Source: Actinospineispora acaciae DSM 45401
GTDB lineage: Bacteria; Actinomycetota; Actinomycetes; Mycobacteriales; Pseudonocardiaceae
Length of the DNA: 64,000 bases
Direction: 5' to 3'
NCBI RefSeq assembly: GCF_000620785.1
Contig: NZ_JIAI01000012.1
Coordinates: 1-64,000, forward strand
The notes beneath the pieces were generated by a model. It was not told the DNA's origin. It did not search any database and saw nothing but the letters and a program-made list of their open reading frames with translations. The translations under genes and the position numbers were made by a program. Positions 55,260 to 63,160 of the stretch are shown here, piece by piece (position 1 is the stretch's first letter; each line of letters opens with the position of its first letter).

Positions 55260-55682
55260 ATGGCCGAACTTTCTGAGGACGTGGTGAGGTTCCTGGGCGA
55301 GGGCACCCGCACCGGGACGCTGGGCTGGACGGCCGCCGACGGGCGTCCGTTGGCGACCCCGGTGTGGTTCCTGGTCGACGGCGGCGAGCTGGTCTTCAAC
55401 ACCGGGGTGAACACCTCCAAGGGCAGGGCGATCGCGCGGGACCCCCGGGTCGTGCTGTGCGCGGACGAGCCGAGCCCGCCGTACGCCTTCGTGCAGGTCC
55501 AGGGGTTTGCGACGACCAGCGAGGATCCCGCCGAGCTGCTCGACACGGCGACCAGGATCGCGGCCCGCTACATGGGCGAGGAGCGCGCGGAGGAGTTCGG
55601 CCGGCGCAACGCGGTGCCGGGGGAGATGGTGGTGCGGGTGCGGCCGACCAAGGTGGTCCACGGGTTCGACACGACGGACTGA
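55260..55682 (+). CDS. PPOX-class F420-dependent oxidoreductase
   Basis: 140 aa split-barrel flavin/F420-binding protein. LGWTAADGRPLATPVWFLVD and NTGVNTSKGRAIARDPRVVL are typical of the class; length is usual. It probably reduces a small molecule with F420 or flavin; substrate unknown. ATG 55260. Convergent with mobA; the 44-base gap contains a 12-bp direct repeat. Confidence 0.88.
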   Translation: MAELSEDVVRFLGEGTRTGTLGWTAADGRPLATPVWFLVDGGELVFNTGVNTSKGRAIARDPRVVLCADEPSPPYAFVQVQGFATTSEDPAELLDTATRIAARYMGEERAEEFGRRNAVPGEMVVRVRPTKVVHGFDTTD

Positions 55683-55686
55683 CGAA

Positions 55687-55720
55687 AACCCCGACTCGGT
55701 GTGCTGAGAACCCCGACTCG
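55687..55720. repeat. 12-bp direct repeat between convergent genes
   Basis: AACCCCGACTCG occurs at 55687-55698 and 55709-55720 (22-bp period), in the gap between the PPOX gene and mobA. It may be part of a dispersed intergenic element; only this copy pair is in the window. Confidence 0.6.
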
Positions 55721-55726
55721 CGGGAT

Positions 55727-56359
55727 TTACGGGCGTGGGCGGGAGCGGGCGGCGGCGTAGTCGTCGGGGGAGTTGACGTTGGTGACGGACTCCAGGTGGG
55801 GGTCGGCGCGGGCCAGGTCGGGGTCGGCGAGGAGGGTGGCGGGGGTTAGTTCTCGGGTGCGGACCTTGGGGAACAGGGCGCCGAGGCGGAGTTCGCCGGC
55901 CTCGGACATGGCGGCCAGCGTCGGGGCGAGCGAGGTGAGGTAGCCGGCGGCGAGGGGCTGGCGGTGGCCGCCTACGTGCGGCAGCGCGACGTCGACGTCG
56001 TCGCCGGTCAGGGCCGCGAGCACCCGCCGGACGTAGGCGGGGTGCAGGAACGGCAGGTCGGTGGCGCAGCAGAACGCCGTGGCCGCGCCCAGCTCGCCGG
56101 CCGCCCGCAGCCCGGTCGCCAGGCCGACGACGGGACCGCGCCCGGCCGGCTCCGGATCGGTGACCACCCGTACCCCGCCGGGCAGCGCGGGCAGCCCCTG
56201 GCCGGGGGCGGCGACCACCAGCACCGGCCCGTCCACCGCCTGCGCCAGCACCTCGACCGTGCGGCGCAGCAGCGTCGAGCCGTGCCACTCCAGCCCGGCC
56301 TTGGGCGTGCCCATCCGGGACGAGCGCCCGCCGGCGAGCACGATCCCGGCCGAGGTCAT
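55727..56359 (-). CDS. mobA: Molybdenum cofactor guanylyltransferase
   Basis: 210 aa from ATG 56359. The nucleotidyl-transferase signature LAGGRSSRMGTPKAGL is at the N terminus, followed by TDPEPAGRGPVVGLATGL and CATDLPFLHP with the metal-binding Asp. It attaches GMP to molybdopterin. Length agrees with MobA (about 200). No other molybdenum genes are nearby, so it is an isolated copy. Confidence 0.88.
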   Translation of the reverse strand: MTSAGIVLAGGRSSRMGTPKAGLEWHGSTLLRRTVEVLAQAVDGPVLVVAAPGQGLPALPGGVRVVTDPEPAGRGPVVGLATGLRAAGELGAATAFCCATDLPFLHPAYVRRVLAALTGDDVDVALPHVGGHRQPLAAGYLTSLAPTLAAMSEAGELRLGALFPKVRTRELTPATLLADPDLARADPHLESVTNVNSPDDYAAARSRPRP

Positions 56360-56375
56360 GGCCGGGGACGGTACC

Positions 56376-56759
56376 TCAGTTCGGCGGCGGCGTCCCGGCC
56401 CTGGTGAGCAGCTGCATGACATGGCCGGCCGGGTCGTCGAAGTAGACGCCGCGCCCGCCGAACAGGGGGTTGATCTCGTTCGGCTGGTTGTGGAACGGGT
56501 CGGCCCAGTAGGCGATCCCGGCCTCGCGGATGCGGCCGAACGCGGCGTCGAACTCGTCCTCGTCGACCAGGAACGCGCAGTGCTGGCTGCGGTAGTCCGT
56601 CGAGTCCATGTAGTCCAGGGTCACGCCGTTGCTCACCGGCAGCGGCACGAACGGTCCCCATGCCTGGCCGAGCGGCACGCCCAGGATGTCGGCCAGGAAC
56701 TTCGCCGCGACCTGCTTGTCCGGCGCGGGCACGATGATGTGGTTGAGCTCGATCGACAT
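56376..56759 (-). CDS. VOC (glyoxalase/dioxygenase) family protein
   Basis: 127 aa from ATG 56759, with GGGAGGT 6 bases upstream. beta-alpha-beta-beta-beta modules: IELNHIIVPAPDKQVAAKFL at the start and GRGVYFDDPAGHVMQLLT at the end. The metal ligands His (NHI), Gln/His and Glu/His positions are partly visible; substrate unknown. Divergent from the MarR gene and probably controlled by it. Confidence 0.85.
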   Translation of the reverse strand: MSIELNHIIVPAPDKQVAAKFLADILGVPLGQAWGPFVPLPVSNGVTLDYMDSTDYRSQHCAFLVDEDEFDAAFGRIREAGIAYWADPFHNQPNEINPLFGGRGVYFDDPAGHVMQLLTRAGTPPPN

Positions 56760-56775
56760 GTGCACCTCCCGGCCT

Positions 56776-56820
56776 TACGTTAGATATCGAAGAGTTCGTC
56801 GTCAATACGTTAGACGTCGA
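56776..56820. promoter_or_regulatory. Two MarR-operator candidates between the VOC and marR genes
   Basis: TACGTTAGATATCGA (56776-56790) and TACGTTAGACGTCGA (56806-56820) are 15-bp direct repeats with 13 identical bases and a spacing of exactly 30 bp. They lie between the divergent starts at 56759 and 56844 and are likely sites of the MarR protein. Confidence 0.55.
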
Positions 56821-56843
56821 GTTCCTTGTGCTAGCGTGCCCGC

Positions 56844-57308
56844 ATGCGACCGCCGGCCAGGATCCCGATCGGCCTCGCGCTGTCCCGCACCGCGAAGCTG
56901 ACGAGCGCGGCCTTCGACGACGCGATGACCCGGGCCGGCGGGTCGCTGTCCATCTGGCTGGTGCTGCTCGCGCTCAAGTCCAACAAGGGCGCCAGCCAGC
57001 GCGAGCTGGCCGAGGTGGTGGGCATCCAGGGCGCCACGCTGACCCACCACCTCAACGGCATGGAGAACGCCGGGCTGGTCACCAGGCGCCGCGACCCGGA
57101 GAACCGCCGGGTGCACATCGTCGAGCTGACCGAGGACGGCGAGGCGATGTTCGGCCGGCTGCTCCTGGTGGCCAAGGACTTCGACGGACGGCTGCGCGCC
57201 GGGTTCACCGAGGCGGAGCTGGACGCGTTCACCGGCGTGCTGCGCCGCCTGGAGCGCAATGTCGGGCAGCCCGGCCGCGAGCCCGACGACTGCGCCGACG
57301 TCGAGTAG
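56844..57308 (+). CDS. MarR family transcriptional regulator
   Basis: 154 aa. The winged HTH is clear: ASQRELAEVVGIQGATLTHH then MENAGLVTRRRDPENRRVHI with the wing Arg residues. The N- and C-terminal helices form the dimer interface. It probably represses itself and the divergent VOC gene in response to a small molecule. ATG 56844; the short leader suggests leaderless translation. The stop is 3 bases before the convergent tetR stop. Confidence 0.93.
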   Translation: MRPPARIPIGLALSRTAKLTSAAFDDAMTRAGGSLSIWLVLLALKSNKGASQRELAEVVGIQGATLTHHLNGMENAGLVTRRRDPENRRVHIVELTEDGEAMFGRLLLVAKDFDGRLRAGFTEAELDAFTGVLRRLERNVGQPGREPDDCADVE

Positions 57309-57311
57309 CGG

Positions 57312-57956
57312 CTACAGCCCGCTGATCACCATGCGCAGCAGCCGCCGGCCGATGTCGTCGCGCTCCTCCGGCGCGAGTGCGCGCAGCGGGCCGTCGACCA
57401 GCAGGGTGGCCAGCCCGTGCGCGGCGGACCAGGTCACGAACTCCGCGCCCGGCCGCCGCTCCGCCGGCAGCAGGCCCACGTCGACCAGCTCGTCGAGCCT
57501 CGACTGCAGGATCTGGAACGGGGTCAGCCCGCTCGCGCCCACCCGGTCCGGGCTGTTCGCCCCGGACATGTCGGCGGGGATGGAGTACGCGGTGCGGAAC
57601 ATGCCGGGCTCGGCCTGCGCGAAGCGGACGTAGCCGGTGGCGATCGCGCCCAGCCGGGCCTTGGCCAGGGACACTCGGTCGGTTTCCGCGACGGCTGCCA
57701 TCTCGGCCTCCATGGCCAGCGCCATCTCCGACCACGCCACCGCGCACACCGCGTCGAGCAGCGCGCGGCGGTCCGCGAAGTGCCGGTACGCCGCGTTGGG
57801 CGCCACCCCGACCCGTCGGGTGACCTCGCGCAGCACCACCGCGTCCGGCCCGCCGGCCCGCGCCAGCTCGACGCCCGCCTCGATCAGCGCCCGCCGTAGG
57901 TGCCCGTGCCGGTAGGTGTCCCGCTTGGGGCTGCTGCCGGCACCGGGCGCGATCAT
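57312..57956 (-). CDS. TetR family transcriptional regulator
   Basis: 214 aa from ATG 57956 with AAGGAGG upstream. HTH at 20-65: HGHLRRALIEAGVELARAGG, VVLREVTRRVGVAPNAAYRH, FADRRALLDAV. The remainder is a TetR_C-like helical ligand domain. It is divergent from the DUF899 gene with two operator-like palindromes between them, so autorepression and control of the neighbour are likely. Confidence 0.95.
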   Translation of the reverse strand: MIAPGAGSSPKRDTYRHGHLRRALIEAGVELARAGGPDAVVLREVTRRVGVAPNAAYRHFADRRALLDAVCAVAWSEMALAMEAEMAAVAETDRVSLAKARLGAIATGYVRFAQAEPGMFRTAYSIPADMSGANSPDRVGASGLTPFQILQSRLDELVDVGLLPAERRPGAEFVTWSAAHGLATLLVDGPLRALAPEERDDIGRRLLRMVISGL

Positions 57957-57966
57957 CGATCCTCCT

Positions 57967-58013
57967 TGTGGACAGCGTCCACAACTTATGCCAGGGTGAA
58001 CGCCGTCCACAAG
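57967..58013. promoter_or_regulatory. TetR-type operators between tetR and the DUF899 gene
   Basis: TTGTGGAC-AGC-GTCCACAA at 57967-57985 is a perfect 8-bp inverted repeat, overlapping the tetR ribosome site region. A second site ends in the same half GTCCACAA at 58006-58013 with an imperfect left half (5 of 8). CTTATGCC lies between them and could be a -10 element. Confidence 0.65.
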
Positions 58014-58065
58014 CATGGATACTGTCGACAGGCCTGGTGATACGACAGGGGGGAGATTACGAGCC

Positions 58066-58812
58066 ATGGACCTCCCAGAGGTCGTGACACGCGAGGAGTG
58101 GCTGGCCGCCCGCAAGGAGCTGCTGGCCAGGGAGAAGGAGCTGACCCGGCTCCGCGACCAGCTCAACGCGGACCGCCGCCGGCTGCCCATGGTCAAGGTC
58201 GAGAAGGACTACCGGTTCGAGGGGGCCGATGGTCCGGTGGGCCTTGTCGACCTGTTCGAGGGCAACCGCCAGCTGATCGTCTACCACTTCATGTTCGCCC
58301 CGGACTGGCCCGAGGGCTGCCCGAGCTGCGCGGCCACCGCCGACGAGATCAGCGACGGCCTGCTCGACCACCTGCACAGCAGGGACACCACGCTCGCGTT
58401 CGTGTCCCGCGCGCCGCTGGCCAAGATCGAGGCGTACCAGGCCCGCAAGGGGTGGCGGCTGCCCTGGTACTCCTCCTACGGCAGCGAGTTCAACTACGAC
58501 TTCCACGTCACGCTCGACGACTCGGTGACGCCCATCGAGTACAACTACCGCACCCCGTCCGAGCACGTCACGGCCGGTTCGGCGTACTACATCAGCGGCC
58601 GCCAGCCGATGGAGGAGCACGGCCACAGCGCCTTCCTGCGCGTCGGCCACACCGTGTACCACACCTACTCGATGTACGCCCGCGCCACCGAGACACTCGG
58701 CGGGAGCTACTACTACCTGGACATCACGGCGATGGGTCGCCAGGAGGAGTGGGAGGAGCCCAAGGGCCGCAGCGCCGAGCCCCGCACCGCGAGCCCCGAC
58801 TTCGCGAGCTGA
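58066..58812 (+). CDS. DUF899 family thioredoxin-like protein
   Basis: 248 aa. The family opening VVTREEWLAARKELLAREKE and the core MFAPDWPEGCPSCAATADE with one CxxC-like pair (CPSC), SRAPLAKIEAYQARKGW and SSYGSEFNYDFHV are clear. Probably a cytoplasmic redox protein of unknown substrate. ATG 58066 follows GGGGGGAG at about 12 bases; GTG/ATG starts at 58015 are also possible but lie within the operator. Likely regulated by the divergent TetR protein. Confidence 0.9.
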   Translation: MDLPEVVTREEWLAARKELLAREKELTRLRDQLNADRRRLPMVKVEKDYRFEGADGPVGLVDLFEGNRQLIVYHFMFAPDWPEGCPSCAATADEISDGLLDHLHSRDTTLAFVSRAPLAKIEAYQARKGWRLPWYSSYGSEFNYDFHVTLDDSVTPIEYNYRTPSEHVTAGSAYYISGRQPMEEHGHSAFLRVGHTVYHTYSMYARATETLGGSYYYLDITAMGRQEEWEEPKGRSAEPRTASPDFAS

Positions 58813-58813
58813 C

Positions 58814-59983
58814 TCACCTCGATGTGGCGTCCCGCCGCACGGCGAGCAGCGTCAGCCCGGCCAGCGCGGCGCCGATCCAGGCGACGGCGGTGAGCGCCGC
58901 GCCGGCGTGCAGGGCTGCCCCGGCCAGCGCGGGGGTCAGGCTGATGCCGAGCTGGAACGCGGACACCGCGGTGGCCCCCGCCAGGGTCGGCGCCCGGTCG
59001 GCGAGCGCGAACACCCGCTGGTAGATCGCCGGGTTGAGGACGAACCCGGCGACCCCGAGCGCGGCGACGAGCACGATCGCCGGGATCGGCGCGCGGGCGA
59101 ACAGGGCCAGGAGCACGGAGCTGGCGGCGATCCCGCCGGCCCCGGTCGCCAGCGCCCGGAACGGCCGCCGGTCGGCGATGCGTCCGCCGACGGCCAGCCC
59201 GGCGAAGGCGCCGACCCCGAACAGCGCGAGCACCGGCGGAACCCAGACCTCGGGCAGGCCGGTGACGCCGGTCAGGATCGCGGCCAGGTAGTTGAACGTG
59301 ATCATGTAGGACGCGGTGCTCAGGATCGTCACCGCATACACCAGCCACAGCCTCGGCTGGCGCATCGACCGCAGCTCGCCGCGCACGTCTGGCGCTTCGC
59401 GCCGCCCGGTCGCCGGCAGAGCCAGCGCCAGCGCCGCCGCACTGGCCGCGGTGAGCGCGACCACGCCCCAGAACCCGCCGCGCCACCCGGTGAAGTGGCT
59501 CACCAGCGCCCCCGCCGGCCCGCCGGCGATCATGGAGAGGCTCAGCCCGCTCACCACCACGCCGGAGGCCCGCGCGGTGCGCTCCGCCGTGACCAGGCCG
59601 ACCGCCGTCACCGCCGCGACCGCCCAGAACCCCGCGTACGCCACGCCGGCGACGAACCGCGCGACCAGCAGCACCCAGAACTGGTCGGCCAGCAGGAACA
59701 CCGCCACCGCCAGCGCGAACACCGCCTGGCTGGCAACCAGCGTGAGCTTGCGCGGCCAGCCCAGGGTGACGATCGCCAGCGGCGGCCCGCCGAGCACGAC
59801 CCCGAGGGCGAACGCCGAGATCAGCGACCCGGCCGAGGCCAACGACACCCCCAGGTCCTGGGCGGCGGGCGGCAGCACCCCGGCGAGCAGGAACTCCGCG
59901 CTGCCCATCGCGAACAAGCTGACCGCGAGCAGGTACACACCCAGCGGCAGCCGGCGGCCGGTCGTGATCTGGTTGTCGACCAT
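58814..59983 (-). CDS. MFS transporter (drug/arabinose exporter type)
   Basis: 389 aa with 12 membrane helices. The family pattern is seen in LFAMGSAEFLLAGVLPPAAQ near the start, ARFVAGVAYAGFWAVAAV in helix 4-5 and GRIADRRPFRALATG in the mid-loop. Probably a proton-driven exporter of small molecules. ATG 59983. It is divergent from the XRE-cupin regulator (74-base gap), its likely controller. Its stop is 1 base from the DUF899 stop (convergent). Confidence 0.93.
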   Translation of the reverse strand: MVDNQITTGRRLPLGVYLLAVSLFAMGSAEFLLAGVLPPAAQDLGVSLASAGSLISAFALGVVLGGPPLAIVTLGWPRKLTLVASQAVFALAVAVFLLADQFWVLLVARFVAGVAYAGFWAVAAVTAVGLVTAERTARASGVVVSGLSLSMIAGGPAGALVSHFTGWRGGFWGVVALTAASAAALALALPATGRREAPDVRGELRSMRQPRLWLVYAVTILSTASYMITFNYLAAILTGVTGLPEVWVPPVLALFGVGAFAGLAVGGRIADRRPFRALATGAGGIAASSVLLALFARAPIPAIVLVAALGVAGFVLNPAIYQRVFALADRAPTLAGATAVSAFQLGISLTPALAGAALHAGAALTAVAWIGAALAGLTLLAVRRDATSR

Positions 59984-60057
59984 GCCTCGACAATGAGTCG
60001 CACCGTGCCATAGTTGGTAGCCAGTTCCCGGAAACCGCAAGAACCGAGGTGGTGGCC

Positions 60058-60642
60058 GTGTCCGGCGACTCGCTGAACGAGGCGACCTACGCCGCGTTGG
60101 ACGCCGTCGGCGAGCGCCTGCGCCGTCGGCGCCAGTCCCGAGGCCTCACCCTGTCCGAGGTCGCCGACCACACCGGGTTCTCCACCAGCACCCTGTCCCG
60201 CCTGGAGTCGGGCCAGCGCCGCGCGAGCCTTGAGCTGCTGCTGCCGCTCGCGGCCCTGTACCGGGTGCCGCTCGACGACCTGGTCGGGGCGCCGCAGATG
60301 GGCGACCCGCGCATCTTCCCCAAGCCACGCCGCAAGGGCGACCTGGTAGTGGTGCCGTTGACGCACCATCCGGGCCCGCAACAGGCGTTCAAGATGGTCA
60401 TCCCGACCGCGCGCTCGGTACCCGCGCTCACCACGCACGAGGGGCACGAGTGGCTGTACGTGCTCTCCGGCGTGCTCCGGCTGATCGTGGGGGAGCGTGA
60501 CCTCACCCTGCCCAGCGGCCACGCCGCGGAGTTCGACACCCGTGCGCCGCACTGGTTCGGCAGCACCGGGGAGGGCGTGGTCGAGATCTTGAGCCTGCTC
60601 AGCGGGCAGGGGGAGAAGATCCACCTCACGTCGGGCGACTAG
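60058..60642 (+). CDS. XRE-family regulator with cupin sensor domain
   Basis: 194 aa. HTH at about 20-65 (LRRRRQSRGLTLSEVADHTG, FSTSTLSRLESGQRRASLEL) and a C-terminal cupin (THEGHEWLYVLSGVLRLIVG, APHWFGSTGEGVVEIL). GTG 60058 is preferred to GTG 60049 because GAGGTGG then lies at a proper distance. It probably senses a small ligand and controls the divergent MFS gene. Confidence 0.93.
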   Translation: MSGDSLNEATYAALDAVGERLRRRRQSRGLTLSEVADHTGFSTSTLSRLESGQRRASLELLLPLAALYRVPLDDLVGAPQMGDPRIFPKPRRKGDLVVVPLTHHPGPQQAFKMVIPTARSVPALTTHEGHEWLYVLSGVLRLIVGERDLTLPSGHAAEFDTRAPHWFGSTGEGVVEILSLLSGQGEKIHLTSGD

Positions 60643-60666
60643 CTCGCCCGTCGCGGCCGGATCCGG

Positions 60667-60740
60667 TCGGGGTGGCGGGATTTGAACCCACGGCCCCTCG
60701 CTCCCAAAGCGAGTGCGCTACCAAGCTGCGCCACACCCCG
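60667..60740 (-). tRNA. tRNA-Pro (TGG)
   Basis: 74 nt on the minus strand. Acceptor CGGGGTG/CACCCCG, D arm with GCGCAGCTTGGTAGCGC, anticodon stem CTCGC/GCGAG with loop TTTGGGA (anticodon TGG) and T loop GGTTCAAATCC. CCA is not encoded. Confidence 0.97.
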
Positions 60741-60786
60741 TGTACCGGGTTGAGCCTAGCGTGTGCCGGGCGCGGGTCGCCGGTCG

Positions 60787-61317
60787 CTATCCGATCCGCA
60801 GCGCCTCGGGGCCGGCGGCCGGGTCGGGGTCGATCCGCAACGCGACCATCATCCTGGCCAGCATCAGGTAGTGGCCGGCCACCAGTGCCAGCTCGACGAT
60901 CTCGCGGTCCGGCAGGTGCCGGGCGATCGCCGCGTACCGGGCGTCGTCCACGTCGCCGTCCACGACGCCGGTGACGAAGTCGAGGGCGGCGCGGGTGGGG
61001 TCGTCGAACGCGGACCAGTCCTCGGCGTCCAGGGCGTCGATCTGTTCCCGGGTGACGCCGGCGGCCAGGGCGATCGGGACGTGCTGGTCCCATTCGTATG
61101 ACGCGGCGAGCTGGCCCACGCGCAGGATCGCCAGCTCGCGCAGGGCGGCGTCCAGGGCGAGGTCGGTGAGCAGCGCGCCGCCGAAGCGCAGCCACGGCCG
61201 GAACGCCGTCTCGGCGTGCGCCATCAGGCCGAACACGTGCAGTGGGGCCAGCTTGCCCAGCGTTGCGGCAACGCTGGGCGGGGCGTCGGACGCGGTGAGA
61301 TACGGGACGCGAGCCAT
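60787..61317 (-). CDS. Carboxymuconolactone decarboxylase (CMD/AhpD-like) family protein
   Basis: 176 aa from ATG 61317. The all-helical CMD fold is suggested by LDAALRELAILRVGQLAASY and EWDQHVPIALAAGVT, where the catalytic Cys pair of AhpD is absent (Ser at that place), so peroxidase activity is doubtful. VELALVAGHYLMLARMMVAL is typical of the second half. The first 65 bases contain a 25-bp perfect palindrome (61255-61279). Confidence 0.88.
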   Translation of the reverse strand: MARVPYLTASDAPPSVAATLGKLAPLHVFGLMAHAETAFRPWLRFGGALLTDLALDAALRELAILRVGQLAASYEWDQHVPIALAAGVTREQIDALDAEDWSAFDDPTRAALDFVTGVVDGDVDDARYAAIARHLPDREIVELALVAGHYLMLARMMVALRIDPDPAAGPEALRIG

Positions 61318-61326
61318 GCGGGGAAC

Positions 61327-61341
61327 GCTACCGTCGGTAGC
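61327..61341. promoter_or_regulatory. 15-bp perfect palindrome upstream of the CMD gene and tRNA-Gly
   Basis: GCTACCG-T-CGGTAGC lies between the CMD start (61317, minus strand) and tRNA-Gly (61377, plus strand). A candidate operator or promoter-overlapping site. Confidence 0.45.
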
Positions 61342-61376
61342 TGAGCTACGCTGTTGCCGTCGCCGTTGGGCGATGC

Positions 61377-61447
61377 GCGGGCGTAGCTCAATGGTAGAGC
61401 CCCAGCCTTCCAAGCTGGCTACGCGGGTTCGATTCCCGTCGCCCGCT
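61377..61447 (+). tRNA. tRNA-Gly (TCC)
   Basis: 71 nt. Acceptor GCGGGCG/CGCCCGC, D arm TAGCTCAATGGTAGAGC, anticodon stem CCAGC/GCTGG with loop CTTCCAA (anticodon TCC), T loop GGTTCGATTCC, discriminator T. CCA is not encoded. Two terminator-like hairpins follow. Confidence 0.97.
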
Positions 61448-61463
61448 CGAGACGGGGTCGTGT

Positions 61464-61483
61464 GCCCACCGGGAGAGGTGGGC
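61464..61483 (+). terminator. First hairpin after tRNA-Gly
   Basis: GCCCACC (61464-61470) pairs with GGTGGGC (61477-61483) across a 6-base loop, 17 bases after the tRNA. Confidence 0.7.
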
Positions 61484-61500
61484 CGGGGTCCGTTATTGCG

Positions 61501-61521
61501 TTGGGGGACCGAGTCCCCCAA
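61501..61521 (+). terminator. Second hairpin after tRNA-Gly
   Basis: TTGGGGGAC (61501-61509) pairs perfectly with GTCCCCCAA (61513-61521) around loop CGA. With the first hairpin it forms a tandem terminator. Confidence 0.75.
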
Positions 61522-61632
61522 ACCCCCTACGGTGCGAGCTTCTCTTGACCCGGCGTGGTTGCGCTGGGTGGGGACCAGCGCCGGTTGCTTTGAGTGCGGA
61601 CCCGGGCCGGGTTCCTTGGGTACGGCGGCCAT

Positions 61633-61664
61633 GGGGTGTGGGGGATCGCCGTGGGGGTGTGGGG
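61633..61664 (+). other. G-quadruplex-capable sequence
   Basis: Four runs of four or five G (61633-61636, 61640-61644, 61653-61657, 61661-61664) with loops of 3, 8 and 3 bases. The whole gap 61522-61705 is G/T-skewed on the plus strand and has no gene. It lies downstream of the GntR gene stop. Confidence 0.5.
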
Positions 61665-61705
61665 CGTTGGCCTGGGTGGGCCGGTGTGGGGAGCGCGGGG
61701 GAGTG

Positions 61706-62386
61706 CTAGTTGACCGCGGCGATGCTTTCGTCGGCCAGGCGTTCGCCCAGGGTGACGAAGTGGTCGGCTACCTGCCGGGCGCGCTCGGGGTCGCGGGCGC
61801 GGTAGGCGGCGATCAGGTCGCGCTGGACGGCCAGGCAGTCGACGGGGACGCCCACGGCGCGGTCGTCGGAGGCGAAGCCGTTGCGGATGTAGCGCTCGAG
61901 GGCGCGGCACAGCATCTGCAGGACGCGGACGTCCCAGCTGGTGGCCGCCGGGCGCAGCAGCTCGAAGTAGATCGCATGGCACTCGTCGAAGGCCTCGTCG
62001 GGGCGCTCGGTGGGCTCCGAGCAGAGTGTCAGGCGGGCTTCCAGCGCGTCCAGCTCGGCGTCGGACAGCATCGGGCAGGACAGCGCGGCGAGCTCGGGCT
62101 CGATGCGCCGGCGCAGCTTGCAGATGCTGTGCAGCTCGGCGGGGTCCAGCGGGGGAACTGTGGCGCTGCGGCCACGCCTGGTGACCAGCAGGCCCTCGGC
62201 CTCCAGGCTGCGCAGCGCCTCACGCACGGGAATGAAGCTCACGCCCAACTGGCCGGCGATCTGACGCAGCGAGAACTCCTGCCCCGGCTGGAGCCGGCCG
62301 CTCAGGATCGCACGGCGAATTTCCGACGTGACCCGATCGGCGACCGACACCGCCTCGACCGGATGGACGAACGCGGATTGTGTCAT
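61706..62386 (-). CDS. GntR family regulator, FadR/FCD subfamily
   Basis: 226 aa from ATG 62386 with GGAG upstream. Winged HTH at 12-75 (SEIRRAILSGRLQPGQEFSL, RQIAGQLGVSFIPVREALRS) and a C-terminal FCD helical domain with the metal-binding region DECHAIYFELLRP and the late His in VADHFVTLGERL. It probably responds to an organic acid. No obvious target gene is adjacent; the G/T-rich gap follows its stop. Confidence 0.93.
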   Translation of the reverse strand: MTQSAFVHPVEAVSVADRVTSEIRRAILSGRLQPGQEFSLRQIAGQLGVSFIPVREALRSLEAEGLLVTRRGRSATVPPLDPAELHSICKLRRRIEPELAALSCPMLSDAELDALEARLTLCSEPTERPDEAFDECHAIYFELLRPAATSWDVRVLQMLCRALERYIRNGFASDDRAVGVPVDCLAVQRDLIAAYRARDPERARQVADHFVTLGERLADESIAAVN

Positions 62387-62459
62387 CAGGTCTCCACATG
62401 TAGGCGGGTTGGTTGATGGCATTCGTTATAGCAGAAAAGTCGCGTTGAGTGTCATGTTT

Positions 62460-63074
62460 TTAGGTTCGTGCTAACGGACGCTTGGCCTCGGCGGTGCTAG
62501 ACAGCGCACTGCTGGCCGTCCGGCGCGGGATACCAGTCCGGTAGGTCGAGCGCCGGCGCTGTCGGTGAGGGGTGGGCAGCTTGAGCCGGCCGCGGCCGTG
62601 CCGGTCGCGGTGCCGGGCCAGGCTGTATAGGTCGAGGTTCCGGCGTACCGGGGTGGGACTGTAGACCTCCTCTAAATACACGTCTGCACCACCCGCCGCG
62701 TTTCGCACCATTTTGGCCGGTTCGGGTGTCCTCGGGGGGTGCCGTGCGCACGGTGGAAGAGGCGGGCTTGGCCGGCTCGCGCGCTGGTGGCCGGGAGGTG
62801 GCCCGGGTGCGGGCGTCGTCGCGCGCGGGCGTCGTCGGCGCCGGTCGCATGTGATCCTCCAGGGCCTCGTCGGGGCTGGCTACGGGCGGGGGTGGTGCCG
62901 CGTGCGGTGCACTCTTTGCCATTTTCGCCGGTCGACCGTTCGGTCTGTCGCCGGGGTGCGAAAGTGGCTGAACGGGTGTACAGCGACCCCTGTGACGAGG
63001 TGGGTTCCGCTGGTCGACGGAGGCGTGACGACACGGATGTTGCCGTCGTGACGAATGTAACGGATGATCCACAT
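62460..63074 (-). pseudogene. Poorly coding stretch, possible decayed or frameshifted gene(s)
   Basis: Between the GntR gene and the 72-aa gene lie about 770 bases without a convincing intact gene. On the minus strand three overlapping frames each look protein-like only in part: 63074-62920 (MWIIRYIRHDGNIRVV), 62920-62715 (AKSAPHAAPPPPVASPDEAL) and 62711-62565 (VYLEEVYSPTPVRRNLDLYS), and a last short piece ends QQCAV at 62497. Base composition is less GC-rich than neighbours. One decayed gene with frameshifts, or several tiny unrelated frames, both fit. No family is recognised. Confidence 0.25.
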
Positions 63075-63160
63075 GGGACACCGGCGGATCGTCTACCAGG
63101 GCAAGCGGGGTTATGGACTAAGCCTGATACTGATTGCCGGAGGGCCGGCGGGGTGCGCGC

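Noticed and set aside
60667..61447. Integrated element at the tRNA-Pro or tRNA-Gly gene
   Set aside because: No integrase, excisionase or duplicated tRNA 3' end is visible next to either tRNA.
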